This document shows, piece after piece, positions 10,833-22,551 of a stretch of DNA of 64,000 bases. The first letter of the stretch is position 1. Every line of letters begins with the position of its first letter. A model generated the notes under the pieces. The model was given only the letters and a program-made list of their open reading frames with translations, had not been told where the DNA came from and made no database searches. Both the position numbers and the translations under genes were made by a program. The stretch comes from Ostrinia nubilalis (lineage: Eukaryota > Arthropoda > Insecta > Lepidoptera > Crambidae). The stretch is taken from NCBI RefSeq assembly GCF_963855985.1, contig NC_087110.1, positions 2,347,001 through 2,411,000 on the forward strand. Direction: 5' to 3'.

Positions 10833-12690
10833 TTATTTGTGGAATAAATTGAACTGGTCAGTAAAAATTAAATTAGACTTGATAAAACAAGTGGGATATC
10901 TTGCTTTGTAGTGTTTTTTTAGAAATTTTAAGTTTTAATTAAACGAGGATAGTTCGCGTTAGCAGTAAACTTATTAATTAACCATTATTCTGCTCTTACA
11001 TTCTGCTCATGTTCTTTTTTTTTTCAAGTAAAGGATTTTTCCTTCTTTCTTTCGTCTAATTCAGGGTTCTATAGTGTACCTGTAGCGTTAAGGAAAGTTG
11101 GTCATGAATGATCGTTTCGTTATTTCGTGGAGAAAATACAAAAATCTGTTTATTACTATTGTTTACTGCTATCAATACTGCTACCAATCCATCACAGATT
11201 TGGACAATAAAGTGCCTTAACGAAGCAAAAAACTGTGTAAAATGGTTATTAAACTAAATCTATTATAAATATTTGTAAACGTTAGTTAAAGTAAATAGAT
11301 ATTTATTATTTATAGTTATTTTGTTTTCATTAGCGTGATTGAAGTGGCGCATTAGACAGTTCTAATTTCTTCAGTAATCGTTAAAAATGGCCGCGTTTCA
11401 TGTCCGATGTAATTGCGTGTGTTGTTTGGCGCATGCGTTTGATTCGAGTGGATCCATAATCGGAGCGGTTGCGCATCGTGTGATGTTTAATGTGAGATGA
11501 GACTGAGTCGCACATTTCAAAGATAGATACAGTAAGGATTTTGCTGAAAATAAAGAGCGTCAGATATATTACATTATTACAATAAATAAAGAAAAGGTAT
11601 TTGCTGAGCCATTAACATCGGCTCTTCAGAAAATTGCAGCTTGATAGGTCTAAAATGAATCAATGAAAGACATTAGAAATTTTTGACACAAAATAGCACC
11701 TCCATAATTCCAACTCCGTAAGAGTCACAATATTTAGCTTGATGTGCCGTCTTTGTAAATCGTCCCAGAATCGGAATATAAACGCTCCAGGCGAACATTG
11801 AATTCGACTTTGTATTCCGAAAGGCGGCCCTTATATGAAACGAAAAGTATTATTACAGCTAATCCAGAAAAGAAACGTATCTTTCCTTTGTAACTTCAAA
11901 CACCGGGGGAACAATTCCTTAAGAATTTTAATGTTTCTTTAACCCTCAAGGGTTTTATACTAATTCAGCACTCAAACAAGTTAATTATGAGGAAACAATT
12001 TTCCAAAGTCCCGATTCTCCCATAAAGCGGACATGAATGTTGCATGAGGGGTGAAAGGTTTACCCCATTGGAGACTGGAGAGTGCATTTCGTCGCCATAA
12101 TGGTCCTTAGTTTCAATTTAGAGGTATTATTATCCTTTGCGCTTTTGTAGTTTGTTTACTTTCAGACTACTTATCTAACGATTTTAAAATAGCACCATAA
12201 TAACTTAGGATCCCAGTTAGCTTGTTGTGCTTTTGTGCGCGTACAATATTCTATGATATTCATGCGCAATACATGACAACCCCCTTTCTGGGATAATCTG
12301 GTAATAATAGTACCGTAACATTATGAAACGACATAGCTGACAGCGTAAATATATCTTGTTAGTACTTAGTACTAAGTAGGTGGTATCAGCAGTCGCCCGG
12401 CCAGTGATGGTTTACTACTTTCAGACTTAACTTTTTTCAAACTGAACATCGTATAATCCCATTAGCTTACGTAAATACGCAGCTACGTTTCATACTAGTG
12501 CACAGTTAATGCCAGGGTATATTCTAGTACTCTTCAACCGACAATGGATTTGCATTATGCATCAAGTGGGCACCGTTTATGACAGTTTGTGTGGTCCAAG
12601 TCTGTAGATAGAGTTATTTTTATTTTAATTAAAGTTAACTTCAATCTACTATCAGGTCTTTGACAGTAAGGTTGGTCAGTTCACTTGCCG
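10833..12690. other. Spacer; one CpG-containing patch
   Basis: There is no supported gene. At 11340-11510 a less AT-rich patch includes the near-palindrome GCGCATGCGT (11429-11438), which resembles an NRF1-type site. That alone is not evidence of a promoter. Confidence 0.35.
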
Positions 12691-12742
12691 CATTTGGATA
12701 TCACGATGATCATAGGATCATCGTGACGTGATACCCAAATGT
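12691..12742. repeat. Short foldback (hairpin)
   Basis: CATTTGGATATCACGATGATC pairs with the downstream GGATCATCGTGACGTGATACC plus CAAATG. This gives an imperfect stem of about 22 bp with a very short loop around 12712. There is no tail or coding content. Confidence 0.6.
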
Positions 12743-12960
12743 GAATGCATCATAGGATAAAGATTGATAGATGAAGCTTTACACATTGAAGGACAAACAG
12801 TACATCATGTCGAACCCAAAAATCGTTAAAGTATGAGCTCCTAACGTTCTATATCGTGATTCGTAGTCAGGTATTTCTGTAGCATTTGTGCAAGTCACAA
12901 TCTCCTTTTGACTGAAAGGGATAATTTTTTTTTTTATAAAGAAGATTATTAGCAATTTGT

Positions 12961-13120
12961 ATTGCCCAAATTACTAATAGTCCCGTTAGCCCCTCGTGTT
13001 AAGCTAAATGAGCTTGTGTTACTGTGTGGGCTCACCACAATAGTCGAGCGGCGGTGGGATTCCCGTTCCTCGGATCTCGAGTCGGCCACTCCGACCCCTT
13101 CACCGTTCGGCTATCGTGGC
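12961..13120 (-). mobile_element. tRNA-derived SINE, family S2
   Basis: Read on the minus strand, the head contains an A-box-like TAGCCGAACGG (complement at 13103-13113), followed by the B-box position, which is degraded here ('CGGGAATCCCACC'). The body 'GCTCGACTATTGTGGTGAGC' and 'TAACACAAGCTCATTTAGC' is one I remember from lepidopteran tRNA-derived SINEs. The decayed B-box suggests an inactive copy. The 3' end lies near 12961. Confidence 0.65.
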
Positions 13121-13452
13121 TATGAATATAATATTCTGAAATACATCGTTAGTCGAGGGTGACGGAGTTTCTGAATTAATCTTTCTAACATCTTTTTAAA
13201 AAATTGACAATTTAAACTGTATGGCGCTTGTCTCCTTCATTAAGTGCAGTTTTCAAGTACCAGATAACAACTGTGCTACATGCTTCACCCTTTCACTGAT
13301 AACTGTAAACTCGATTAGATTTCATATCGGATATCCTCAATCAACACACTGAACTCTTTGTTAGCTATTAGTTATCTTTTTATTAACTAGTTCGCGATAT
13401 AAAGTGCTGATGATTACTTCTCTATAATGTGTCCTGGTATCAAATGTTTACA

Positions 13453-13560
13453 CAACGAGGAAGCGCTTAGCCTGCATCTCATCTCACCTGATGGAAATTG
13501 ATAATCAGGCCGAGCTTCACCTGGAATCGTCAACCACAGAGGAATTGGCTATATGCACTT
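13453..13560 (-). mobile_element. Truncated SINE, family S1 (3' half)
   Basis: This minus-strand fragment matches the 3' half of the fuller SINE at 57371-57700. Shared blocks are 'ACAACGAGGAAGC.CTT', 'TCACCTGATGG.AA', 'GATAATCAGGCCGA', 'GAGCTTCACC.GGAAT' and 'GTCAACCACAGAGGAA.TGGCTAT'. The tRNA-like head is missing, so this copy is 5'-truncated. Confidence 0.75.
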
Positions 13561-14231
13561 ACACTATGTACCTGTGTAATAACAAAGCAAGAAGTGTGTT
13601 TTTAAGCGAATGCCTCTATCTTGTAATGTTGCTAGGACTGAGGTTTTTGCATCTATGAATCTTCCTTTAGGACAAGCGACGTCTCCAATAAGTGACCATC
13701 TTAAAATGACACAAAATAAGTAGTAATTTAATCACTGCAATTTTTCTCCAATAGTGTAAGTTCATAACTCGCATGTAGAAAGCGCCAGAAAATTGCTGCC
13801 ATTCAAGAAAGTTTATATGCCGACGCAAGATAATGACATAATGATGTCATTGTATAAAAAAATATATTATAAAACACACGGGACATTGTTTTCAGTTCTG
13901 AGAGTAGAACGAGAGGTCTTTGGCTATGCGATTAAAATTGATAATTTAATAGAGAAAATGAACAGTCGACCGCAGTAAACCAGACATTGTTGTACCAAAA
14001 TCGCATCTATTGCAACTGCATAAGGACTTCTTAGCTTGATGTGCAGAACGTGTCGGTATGTAGGAAGATGTGAGCATGTAGGTTACCGTGCATGTTTACA
14101 CACGGAACAAATAATCGATTCGAGTGTGAAGGAAAAGTATAAATCAGGTTCAGGTTATAGCTTAGTTTATTGTTAATTAGCTAAGCGAGAGGACGCTACT
14201 CCATTCCCGACTGTATTGTAGTAAACATAAT
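13561..14231. other. AT-rich spacer, nothing recognised
   Basis: Contains the isolated text 'TAGCTTGATGTGCAGAACG' (14032-14050), a possible end of MITE family M1. No gene is supported. Confidence 0.4.
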
Positions 14232-14335
14232 TAATCCACGTCCACTGCTGGACAAGGGCCTCCCCCAAGGATTTCCACAACGATCGCTTCTGCGCTGCCA
14301 GCATCCAGGTACTTCTCGCGACCTTCACCAGATAT
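14232..14335 (-). mobile_element. RTE-type LINE 3' fragment
   Basis: This minus-strand RTE end encodes the remnant 'W.LAAQKRSLWKSLGEALVQQW' (minus frame within 14173-14409). It is in opposite orientation to the RTE copy at 14499, with two LINE tails between them. It is 5'-truncated. Confidence 0.75.
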
Positions 14336-14372
14336 TCTCCCGCATTACATTTTCCCAAATGTGGAATCAAAA

Positions 14373-14480
14373 CATCAGGTGATCCGTCTGCTCGTTTGCC
14401 TCCTGTCACATAAAATGAAATAACTTACCTACCATCAGGTGATCCGTCTGCTCATGTGCCTCCTGTCACATAAAAAAAGA
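14373..14480 (+). repeat. Two tandem Jockey/CR1-type LINE tails
   Basis: Two copies of 'CATCAGGTGATCCGTCTGCTC' followed by 'GCCTCCTGTCACATAAAA' begin 60 bases apart (14373 and 14433). They match the 3' UTR of the Jockey/CR1-like LINE fragment at 56057-56600. Each ends in a short A-run, so these are two truncated insertions or one duplicated tail. Confidence 0.75.
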
Positions 14481-14498
14481 GAAATTAACTTCAGAACG

Positions 14499-14684
14499 AC
14501 CACGGGCTGGAAGACGTAGCGTGGGCAGGCCTCCTACTAGGTGGACCGACGATCTGGTAAAGGTCGCGGGAAGAGCCTGGATGCGGGCAGCGCAGGACCG
14601 TTCATTGTGGAAAACCTTGGGGGAGGCCTTTGTCCAGCAGTGGACGTCATTTGGCTGAAACGAACGAACGAACGAACTTCAGAA
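14499..14684 (+). mobile_element. RTE-type LINE 3' fragment with (CGAA)n tail
   Basis: Encodes, across slipped frames, the RTE terminus: GRPPTRWTDDLVKV, then GRAWMRAAQDRSLWKTLGEA, then FVQQWTSFG and a stop, followed by (CGAA)n at 14661-14680. The tail differs from the (ATG)n tail of the copies at 9384, 10664, 15023 and 33675, indicating a distinct subfamily shared with 16190 and 18128. It is 5'-truncated. Confidence 0.8.
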
Positions 14685-15022
14685 TATGAACTGAAATGCG
14701 TAGTGACAATGCCCTCTAGATGGATAATCTCAGATTGTTAAACCTCTTTAATTTGGCTTCGCCATGCGACTCCAATAATGAGCTTAATTACACCATCAGT
14801 TAATCTACTTTTAATATGTTGCCCCGAACCCCGTGGGATGTTAACCCGTTACTTTGGAACAATGCAAGCGGTTTGCTGCAAATTGCTCCAATTTATGCCG
14901 GTCCATTGGGGTATTGTCACAATGTATGGGGAAATAGAAGGCTCACTCGTATTATGCACTCTTCAGCTTATAGAAACTGTAGCATTAGTTAGATTTCTGT
15001 TTGGTAGAGTTGCAAACCTACG
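14685..15022. other. Spacer, nothing recognised
   Basis: A plus-strand open stretch at 14778-15119 runs into the RTE fragment that follows. The part before 15020 resembles nothing I know. Confidence 0.4.
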
Positions 15023-15138
15023 ACCTCATAAAGGTAGCAGGAAGGCGGTGTATGCTAACCGGTCATTGTGGAAGTCATTGGGGGAGGCCTATGTTCAGCA
15101 GTGGACGTCCTATGGCTGAAATGATGATGATGATGAGA
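15023..15138 (+). mobile_element. RTE-type LINE 3' fragment with (ATG)n tail
   Basis: Plus-strand RTE end carrying 'NRSLWKSLGEAYVQQWTSYG' and a stop, then (ATG)n at 15119-15138. Upstream, only a remnant of the 'DLIKVAGRR' block remains. Confidence 0.8.
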
Positions 15139-16187
15139 GTTGCAAATGTTCCGGACATAATTTAGCTTGGACCACGAACTTAAGGCTGCGTAAGATAGGT
15201 CCAGGTACTTTTGAAGAGATAGAAGATTTTCTAAGCGACCCTTTTTCTTCGGTCCAGTGTAGTTGTAGAACATGGTACCATCGCTAGAACCTAATACCAT
15301 CTTGAAGTATAGGGATTATTTCAGAAAAAATAGCGTCCTGTAACTCCTGTAATATAAGGTTGCCAAAATAGCACCTTTCACCTAAGGTGCTAATGTTTAG
15401 GCTTGCTGCTAAGCCAAGCCAACTATCTTTATTTCATGTTGTGGCACCGTAGAAAACTGTCGTTGACTTTAATAACAGTATAATTCAGAACTCATTTTCG
15501 TTTTACGACTGTGGAAATAGATATAGCAGGTGTTCTGCCGAATGTTTCTGTTGATTAATATTCTGTAGCTAAGTTTGGTTTTTGTTTGTTTCAATATCTA
15601 TCTATCATAGGATAAAATATCTTGCTTTGACTGGTAATTCTATCTTCCTTCGGTTTCTCTTTGCGCGACTTTGAAAAAGGTAGTTAGTGTAGGCAATGTT
15701 TTGTATTTTGTGTCTATTTTAAGTGACATTAGTCGTAAGGCTACGACTTTTGTACGTAATTACATCGTATATGTCACGAATGTTCTTATGTCTAGAATGG
15801 CAATTAGCGACTCCATGAATTTTCCCGTTTATACAGAATTTGCGTTTGGTAAGATTTTCGACAAAGTACTTACCTACGCTTTGATTTTAACAACAAACAA
15901 ATGGAATATACCTTAATTTAGCTAGCAAAGCTGATCAAGTATTTCCACGAAGTATTGACATAGGTATTGATGGACCGACCGAGAACACGATCAAAGCAAA
16001 CTTCCAAATTAATGTTACTTCGAGTAAAGCGGATCGATGTTTTTGATCATAACTTTGTAGACTCGAATGTATATTTGGTAAGTCGAATAAGGTAACTTTT
16101 AATTTGGTATTATTATACTTTTGTCTCGTGTACGGGACACATAGCTCGTAGAGACGATGGCCGTTAGGGCAGTAAAGTTCTCGAGTG
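15139..16187. other. Spacer, no supported gene
   Basis: About 1 kb of AT-rich DNA. Short frames on both strands (15671-15916, 15935-16195) have no family resemblance. Confidence 0.4.
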
Positions 16188-16352
16188 GCGACCAAGGCCT
16201 GGAAGACATAGCGTGGGCAGGCCTCCTACTAGGTGGACCGACGATCTGGTAAAGGTTGCGGGAAGAGCCTGGATGCGGGCAGCGCAGGACCGTTTATTGT
16301 GGAAAACCTTGGAGGCCTTTGTCCATCAGTGTCATTTGGCTGAAACGAACGA
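16188..16352 (+). mobile_element. RTE-type LINE 3' fragment, (CGAA) subfamily
   Basis: Close relative of 14499-14684: GRPPTRWTDDLVKVAGRAWM, then RAAQDRLLWKTLEAFVHQ, then 'TTGGCTGAAACGAACGA'. It has small deletions in the 'GGGGGAGGCC' and 'AGTGGACGTCAT' blocks. The tail is reduced to one CGAA unit. Confidence 0.8.
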
Positions 16353-18127
16353 TATTTTTGTCTCAAGGCAGCGTAATGCGGGTTGCCGACGAAGAGCTGA
16401 GTTAGTTTAGCTTCGCTCGCTTATTGACTCCCACTGGACATGGGTCACACTGAAAACCAGCGTCGTGGTCATGGCCTTCCTCACCGTGGGCTACCGCATA
16501 TGCTGCGTAGGGTCCCATTGCAATGGGCATCGCTATTGCCACAGGGTGGCACTGCTCAGTTCTCTTTTTTGTAATGTTTTTTGTTAAGCGCTCGCACACT
16601 CACTGCAGGCGCTCGTCGCTAGGTCGCGACAGTAATATAATTACGCGCGAGCGATAAGGATGGGTAGCTTGGGGTCATTGGACAAAATTCTACGTGCTCA
16701 CAGACCAGACTATACCTTTGTCTTTTTTTCTACTTATATCCCTTTTAGTCCTTGTGTGATGACGTTCATCGCAGTAAATGTTTCTTTCCTCCTTTCTTTC
16801 ATAGCTGATGCAGTTTTCTATAGTTGTGTGCAAGCTATGTGCTATGCGAGATAAGCTGAAGTAACTTAGCTCGTCTGTAATCCGCATAAACCTTTTCGCG
16901 TCATTAGCATTCTCCCCGCGTCTCGTTAGTTCCTTCACCCCCATCGTAACGTGTCAGCGCCCCCCAAGTGGGTCGAGTGGGGCGTTCGTCAGCTGATCGC
17001 GTAGCCTTTGTGGGTCATCCTAAATTAGAACCGCTTCTGCAGAAGGTTTCGTTTTGTGAACGAAAAGTATTTTTCGAAACTTTCACTCGATTTAGGAAAC
17101 TCATTATTTTTTACAGGTTAATGAGTGCTTATTTTCAAATTTTTAATTTGAAATAACTTATTTTATTCTTCAATAATATAATTGGTTAATGGATAGTTGT
17201 ACTTATTTAAAAATGACAAAACGCTGTTACAATTTTGTAATTAAAATAAATTAATTATACTTAAAAGTCTTAATAGGCGGGAAAGTTACTGTTTTCACAG
17301 TTCGCTTTCTGTAATGTCCACAATTTTATGTGACACTTATTATTACAGTAAATGATCACCAATGATCAGTAAATGAATGAAGCTTACAAAGGTGACAGTT
17401 TCTTTCGCAACTTCTCAGCACTAATCGATTTATTGTCCCGAAGTGGTGGTGGCAGGGCAAGCTATTATTGGGCCTGAAAAGAATCTACATACTAATAAAG
17501 AATTTGAATTATCTCTCGAGTGTTTACATCTGCGAGATTTTCACGTCCATCGCTTATCAAAATCAGATGTATTAATCCATAAAAACGGGTCATAATATAC
17601 CTCCTGCAATCCCCAAAATAGCTAACGTTACGCAAGTTTGTTAGGAGCCCCGAATTAAACCGGCTAAACAGGCGATTGGCACGGCTCAGCTGGTTGTTTC
17701 GCGCACGCCCAAACAAATCCGACGATGGCTACAATTCCGAAGTTTGTTCAGGGATGTCGTAGAAATAACGGTTTTATGCTAGCTATGTTAACCAAATACG
17801 ACCAGCTTTAGTAGACAACGTCAATGAGGTCCATTCTTCTCACTCTTGTGCAGCAAGAAAGATTTGTCCTTTACCACTTATGTCTTAGTACACCCTCAGT
17901 TCCCTAATCTAGTTTGTCCGCCAATAAAACCCAACCAGTGAAGGTTGAATTGATCCCGGAGGAAAGTTAAACTGTCATTGGACTACGCAATTAATTAGAG
18001 GAATAGGAGTCCTTAGCTAAGAATTGATTTCCCTCCAGTGTACATTTGTAGAAGTCGACTTTAAGAAGTTAGAAGTAATGTAGATTTATTTCATCTACTT
18101 AAGGATCAACGGATCGGAGCGAAGTAT
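16353..18127. other. Spacer with one GC-rich, unidentified stretch
   Basis: The first 250 bases (16395-16630) are GC-richer than the surroundings and contain a 65-codon minus-strand frame. The text suggests an unidentified repeat rather than a gene. A fragment at 17433-17460, inverted, resembles the middle of repeat R1 ('CACTTCGGGACAAT'). No gene is supported. Confidence 0.35.
17918..17982 (+). repeat. Interspersed repeat, family R2 (copy 1)
   Basis: The block 'CCGCCAATAAAACCCAACCA' followed by 'GTGAAGGTTGA' and 'GGAGGAAAGTTAAACTGT' recurs at 24615-24672 (+) and, inverted, at 63405-63470. It is non-coding and its class is unknown. Confidence 0.6.
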
Positions 18128-18217
18128 CAGCGCGGGCAGCGCAGGACCGTTCATTGTGGAAAACATTGGAGGAGGCCTTTGTCCAGCAGTGGACGTCATT
18201 TGGCTGAAACGAACGCA
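18128..18217 (+). mobile_element. RTE-type LINE 3' fragment, (CGAA) subfamily
   Basis: A short plus-strand RTE end: 'GCGGGCAGCGCAGGACCG', then 'TTCATTGTGGAAAACATTGG', then 'TTGGCTGAAACGAACG'. This is the most severely truncated of the (CGAA) copies. Confidence 0.78.
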
Positions 18218-19011
18218 CTTAAGGATATCCTCAAACTATTACTCATAGTAAATTTCTCTTAGCTAGCAACCCTGTATTCGTCAGATTTGGAAAGCAAACT
18301 AACACATCAGCCACATCATCGACGAATACACAAACTGAATGGATTATTCGCCATTTGTCCAGGACAAACACATTAGCTTTACTCAAAATGAAAGCATTCG
18401 AGTCGGAGAAATCGACAAATCTGTTAAATCAATAGTTTTATCCGTGATCCAGAAGATATAGAGTTGCATTTTCTGGGTTGAGAGGTATTGGATACGATTC
18501 TCAAATGGAGATAAGATTGAATCGATTTGAAGGTCCGAAAAGAAATAAGGTTTCGATCGAGACTCCTACTGTTGATAAACCTGGTAGCAGGGTTATATTC
18601 TCAATATACAATCGACTTGGATAAATAAACTTCGAAAACGTTAGTGTAATAATCTAAGTCAAATGTATGTGAATTTGTACAAAGGTGATCTGAAGACGAA
18701 TACGGTCCTTATGACGCTTTACAGGCAAATGTTTATTGTGGAAGTGTTTTTGCAAATGGTCTTAATACCCATATACTAGTTCGTATGCCTGAAAGCGGCA
18801 CGATTAAAACTTAACGCAACAAAAAGCGTGATAACAATTCATGCAGCCATCATATCGCACCTGGGCCGGCGCTTACATCCGGTAGACAGCTATTAGACAC
18901 GCTGCGAGAAGCACAGTAACTTGCAGGGGTTATTGACAGTACATAAGTAAAACATGTAATTTGCTAGATGCCTGGTTAAAGGTTAAGTTTGATGGAGATG
19001 TGAAGGTTTTT
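18218..19011. other. Spacer, nothing recognised
   Basis: AT-rich, no supported gene or recognised repeat. Confidence 0.45.
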
Positions 19012-19132
19012 GCTTGAACGCGCTAATCTCAGGAACTACTGGTCCGATTTGAAAAAAATTTTTTTATGTTGGAGAGCCCACTCATCGCGGAAGGCTTTAG
19101 GTAATTTAACAACACATCACCTTACAGCCAGT
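19012..19132 (+). repeat. Interspersed repeat ('CGCTAATCTCAGGAACTACT')
   Basis: The text 'CTAATCTCAGGAACTACTGG', then 'CCGATTTGAAAAA', then 'GGAGAGCCCA', then 'ATCGCGGAAGGCTTTAGG' is a repeat I remember as frequent in moth and butterfly genomes. It occurs once here and its class is not decided. Confidence 0.5.
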
Positions 19133-20403
19133 AGAGAAAGGAAAATGTTGCAAAAACGGGAAATATTATTAAAGCTATTTTGATGCGTACGAAGTCACGA
19201 GCACAGTTAATAAGATTAGGAGGAGATATTATTATTCAGTAAGTTCACGTAGTAGAAGATTTTGGATAAAGTAATTTTAAATCTGCTCATAATCTTATTC
19301 TTTGAGATCAAAACAGTGAAGGAAGAAATAAAAGCAAGAGCCAAGGCATATAAAGACAGACTGCAGCTACACCCAAACATATTGGCGCACCACGTTATGG
19401 ATGACTTAATTCCGAGTGTCCGGAGACTTAAAAAAAAAAGAGTACCGCAAGACTTGCTCTAATTATGAGGACATGTCACAGGATATGCACCCCAATTTCC
19501 ACTGATGAATAATAAACAGAAATATTGCTGAATGTCCTCCTGAAGACAGATTGCAATAGAATAAGGAAAAAAATAATAATCTTACGAGACATTGTTGAAA
19601 CCCCATGCTTTTGCGTCCATAAAGCTCTATCCCACAAAACCACAAATCAATTAGTATAATCGAATCGTACAGACAGGACTAATCCGACATGTTGAATCGA
19701 GAGCGCATCCTCAAATTAGATTGGCTTAGTTAGTGCGTAACCGCCGACGATATGTCTGCATTTGACTCGATTGTTTGATGGATGTCCACAGAGAGCTTTG
19801 GGATTGAGATCATGTTATGACGTATCATGAGCGCTATTTTTTATTCAAATAAAGGTTATTTGATTTGAACTTTGTGTACCACAATTAGAACAAAAAATGA
19901 TTTATTTATTTGCCCGCTATTTTCAAATGTTATGCATTTTTAGGTGGTGTAAATAGTAATACTGCCATTAATAGGTCCGTATCGTACTTAGTAATTTGTA
20001 TGTTGTTCGGAGAGGGAAAACATTACTAATAAGCGATTTTCAAGCCCTAATTAATTAACCATTGGCATTCTCAATAAACTTTTCGATTGCAAACACTGTA
20101 CGAGAAAGGCGTTATCAAATGCATTGTACACACACTGATAAGAATTATAGGACATCCAAGTCTTTAGCTACCTAAATAAAATACTATTCTATTTTGCGAA
20201 AACAATTTTCGTGAGCAATTGGCTCTAATGAAAAACATGGTATTCAATTAAAATGCAAATAGGATAAATGGAGATAAGTAACTAGTTTTAGTTTTCCACG
20301 CTATTTTCACCGAGCACAAAACTTGCATAGCTAATTCTAAAAACAACTACAAAACCTATTATAACAACGGAACAGAACTGTCGAGTCCAATTTAGCAAAG
20401 CTA
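19133..20403. other. AT-rich spacer, nothing recognised
   Basis: There is no supported gene. The frame at 19262-19462 is lysine-rich low-complexity text of no known family. Confidence 0.45.
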
Positions 20404-20432
20404 GTAGTTTCCACAATGTATGTGGAAACTAC
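20404..20432. repeat. Perfect 12-bp hairpin
   Basis: GTAGTTTCCACA, a 5-base loop, then TGTGGAAACTAC. It has no T-run or coding context. This is most simply a remnant of a foldback element. Confidence 0.7.
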
Positions 20433-20932
20433 CCTGAATTTAACCGCTTATCGAGCATAGTAAGTTCTTCACTATTTTTGCACCCTAACACAATTTAATA
20501 AGATTCAAAATATGGTGGAAATTATATTCCCATTGCTTTATTAAGGCTATGTCAGCAAAGTTTGATATCTTCGTTCGAATGTTAGAAATCCAATAGCTTT
20601 AGTAGATAAGCGACCCATTCCAAGTCGCCGTGGGAAGCTCTGCGGGCATTCGGTTACATAAGCATTAGACCAAAGACCCTGTTCGTGAATCGATGACACG
20701 TGAAATGCTGTTACATTCTGTATCTAGGTAGAAAAGGTAACTTGTGTGACATTACAAATTGTGAATGGCAGAATTACAAATTGTGGTAATGACAAATCTT
20801 TGCGTACATTTAAAATGATCTGACTCTATGATCTGACGACTAAACTATCGGCTGATGAAAAGATGTAGCTTGCTGGCTTTTTATCTCTATTTCATTCATT
20901 TGAAACTGATACGATGTATGACTTACTGGACT

Positions 20933-21030
20933 TAAGGTCCTATGTCCCCTAGATGGGGCAGAGGGCGTCCACAACAGTCCTCCGTCGCGTTCGGTCTTGA
21001 GCCTCGCGTCACGTTGTACGATCTATGATG
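20933..21030 (+). repeat. Interspersed repeat ('TCCCCTAGATGGGGCAGAGG')
   Basis: The segment 'CCTAGATGGGGCAGAGGGCG' followed by 'TCCACAACAGTCCTCCGTCG' and 'GAGCCTCGCGTCAC' is GC-rich relative to its flanks. I recall it as a lepidopteran repeat. It is a single copy here with no coding. Confidence 0.45.
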
Positions 21031-21724
21031 GAGTGCAAATAAGTGTTTAGGAGACGTCTATTTAGAAATACTCTGAGACGTCTTTATCCCACAAGACCTA
21101 AAATATCTTAAAACAGGGTAAAGCCACGTCCTCACTGAATAATCCAGCTACAGTCTTAAAAAATCCACGTAACTTCTATCGCTGATTATAAAATACTACC
21201 CTAAAAACATTTGTCGTTCACGACATTTGGCCAGATTGATAGTGGCAGATCAATCCAACCGAACACAATACGTAACAATCAACACAACTTCCAATAATTA
21301 GAAGCGAATGCTTTGTTAATCATTTCTAAATCCCCCTTTGAAATTACTCCCTAAAGGGTGGTCGACAATGGCAATCAGTTGACATTATTGGTTTTAACTT
21401 TTACAATGAAGAGCCTAAATATACTTTTGTACGATTATTCGGTAGTTTAATTTTATGTTAACCCAAACCCCTAGCGACTCGAAGCTTTGGTTCATTTGTG
21501 AATGGTGACTGCATACTCTCAAGTATACTTGTAGGCCCTTTACATAAGAGGGCAACTCTTTAGAGCTAGGATAATCTGCAGTCTGCGCACTTTCAAGTGA
21601 TTCGCTCTTTGCCTGTACAGAAAGATAAGTACTCGTACGTACTAAGAAAGGAGAGAAAGATCATGTTTAGTGGTGTCAGAAGCTTCATACTAAACCATCG
21701 TATGGCGCATATAATGCATTAACT
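21031..21724. other. Spacer, nothing recognised
   Basis: AT-rich, no supported gene or repeat. Confidence 0.45.
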
Positions 21725-21955
21725 ATCGAGTCGAAAATCGAGACAGAAATAATCAGCACATCACCAGTTGACAGGTGAAAATAATAATAAACGCATAAAT
21801 TATGAACAAAAAACGCCGCTCTCTACTTCCTTTCAAAGTAATAATTGAAAGTCTAATCGATTATTGAGAATCGAGTCGACATCGACAGTCATAATCGTCA
21901 GTAGACAGGTGAGGACATGGATATGAAAAACGCCGCTCTCGTCCTTTCGAAGTCG
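21725..21955 (+). repeat. Imperfect tandem duplication (about 115-bp period)
   Basis: Two units each contain 'ATCGAGTCGA', 'CAGTTGACAGGTGA' or 'CAGTAGACAGGTGA', and 'AAAAACGCCGCTCTC', followed by 'CCTTTC.AAGT'. The first unit is 21725-21840 and the second 21868-21955. The second has lost internal sequence. Confidence 0.6.
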
Positions 21956-22437
21956 TGCTTAAGCCATACTAATTGTGCCTTCAGTCGTGAGCACTCTGCA
22001 TTAGGAGGGCTTACAGGAGTTAATAGACCCTTAGCCCTTAGTCTTTCATGATAGATGTATAGAATGACAAATGATATGGTAAAGGTTCTAGCTTCAAATG
22101 GTTTGTGTCCTTCGCGTGGACATTTTGTAATAAATATTATTGGCTTTGTCCCTGTTGATAAATGATATAATATCAAACTGTATCACCAAAAGAAAAACGT
22201 AAATTAAGTACCCACGTAGGCGGAGATTTATTTCATTTCAAATCATAGCTGTCGCTTTGAAAACATCATCAAAGCTCTTCGTAAATTAATTCTTATTTTG
22301 TAAATTGAAATTCAACTGTAAAAACATCCTCGTGTCTTATTCAGAATTATACATTATACACAAAATATTTCTGTGATGGCTGGAGTAAAGCTTAGATATC
22401 CTATTGGATAAACACTAACATCTTTAGGAAGACTTAT
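21956..22437. other. Spacer, nothing recognised
   Basis: The minus-strand frame 21898-22176 overlaps the tandem duplication and has no recognised domain. Confidence 0.4.
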
Positions 22438-22551
22438 GTCCATTTTCACCATCAATCCCTAATTTTTAAGTGACCTCTATGGTTACACATACAGGAATTT
22501 TCTTTACATAGGGGTCACTTAAAAATTAGGGATTGATGATGAAAATTGACA
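22438..22551. mobile_element. Foldback element with ~43-bp arms
   Basis: Left arm 22438-22481 and right arm 22507-22551 are inverted copies with about 3-4 mismatches (core 'AATCCCTAATTTTTAAGTGA'), separated by a 25-base loop. The length and near-perfect pairing fit a small foldback MITE. A transcript would form a long hairpin. Confidence 0.72.
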
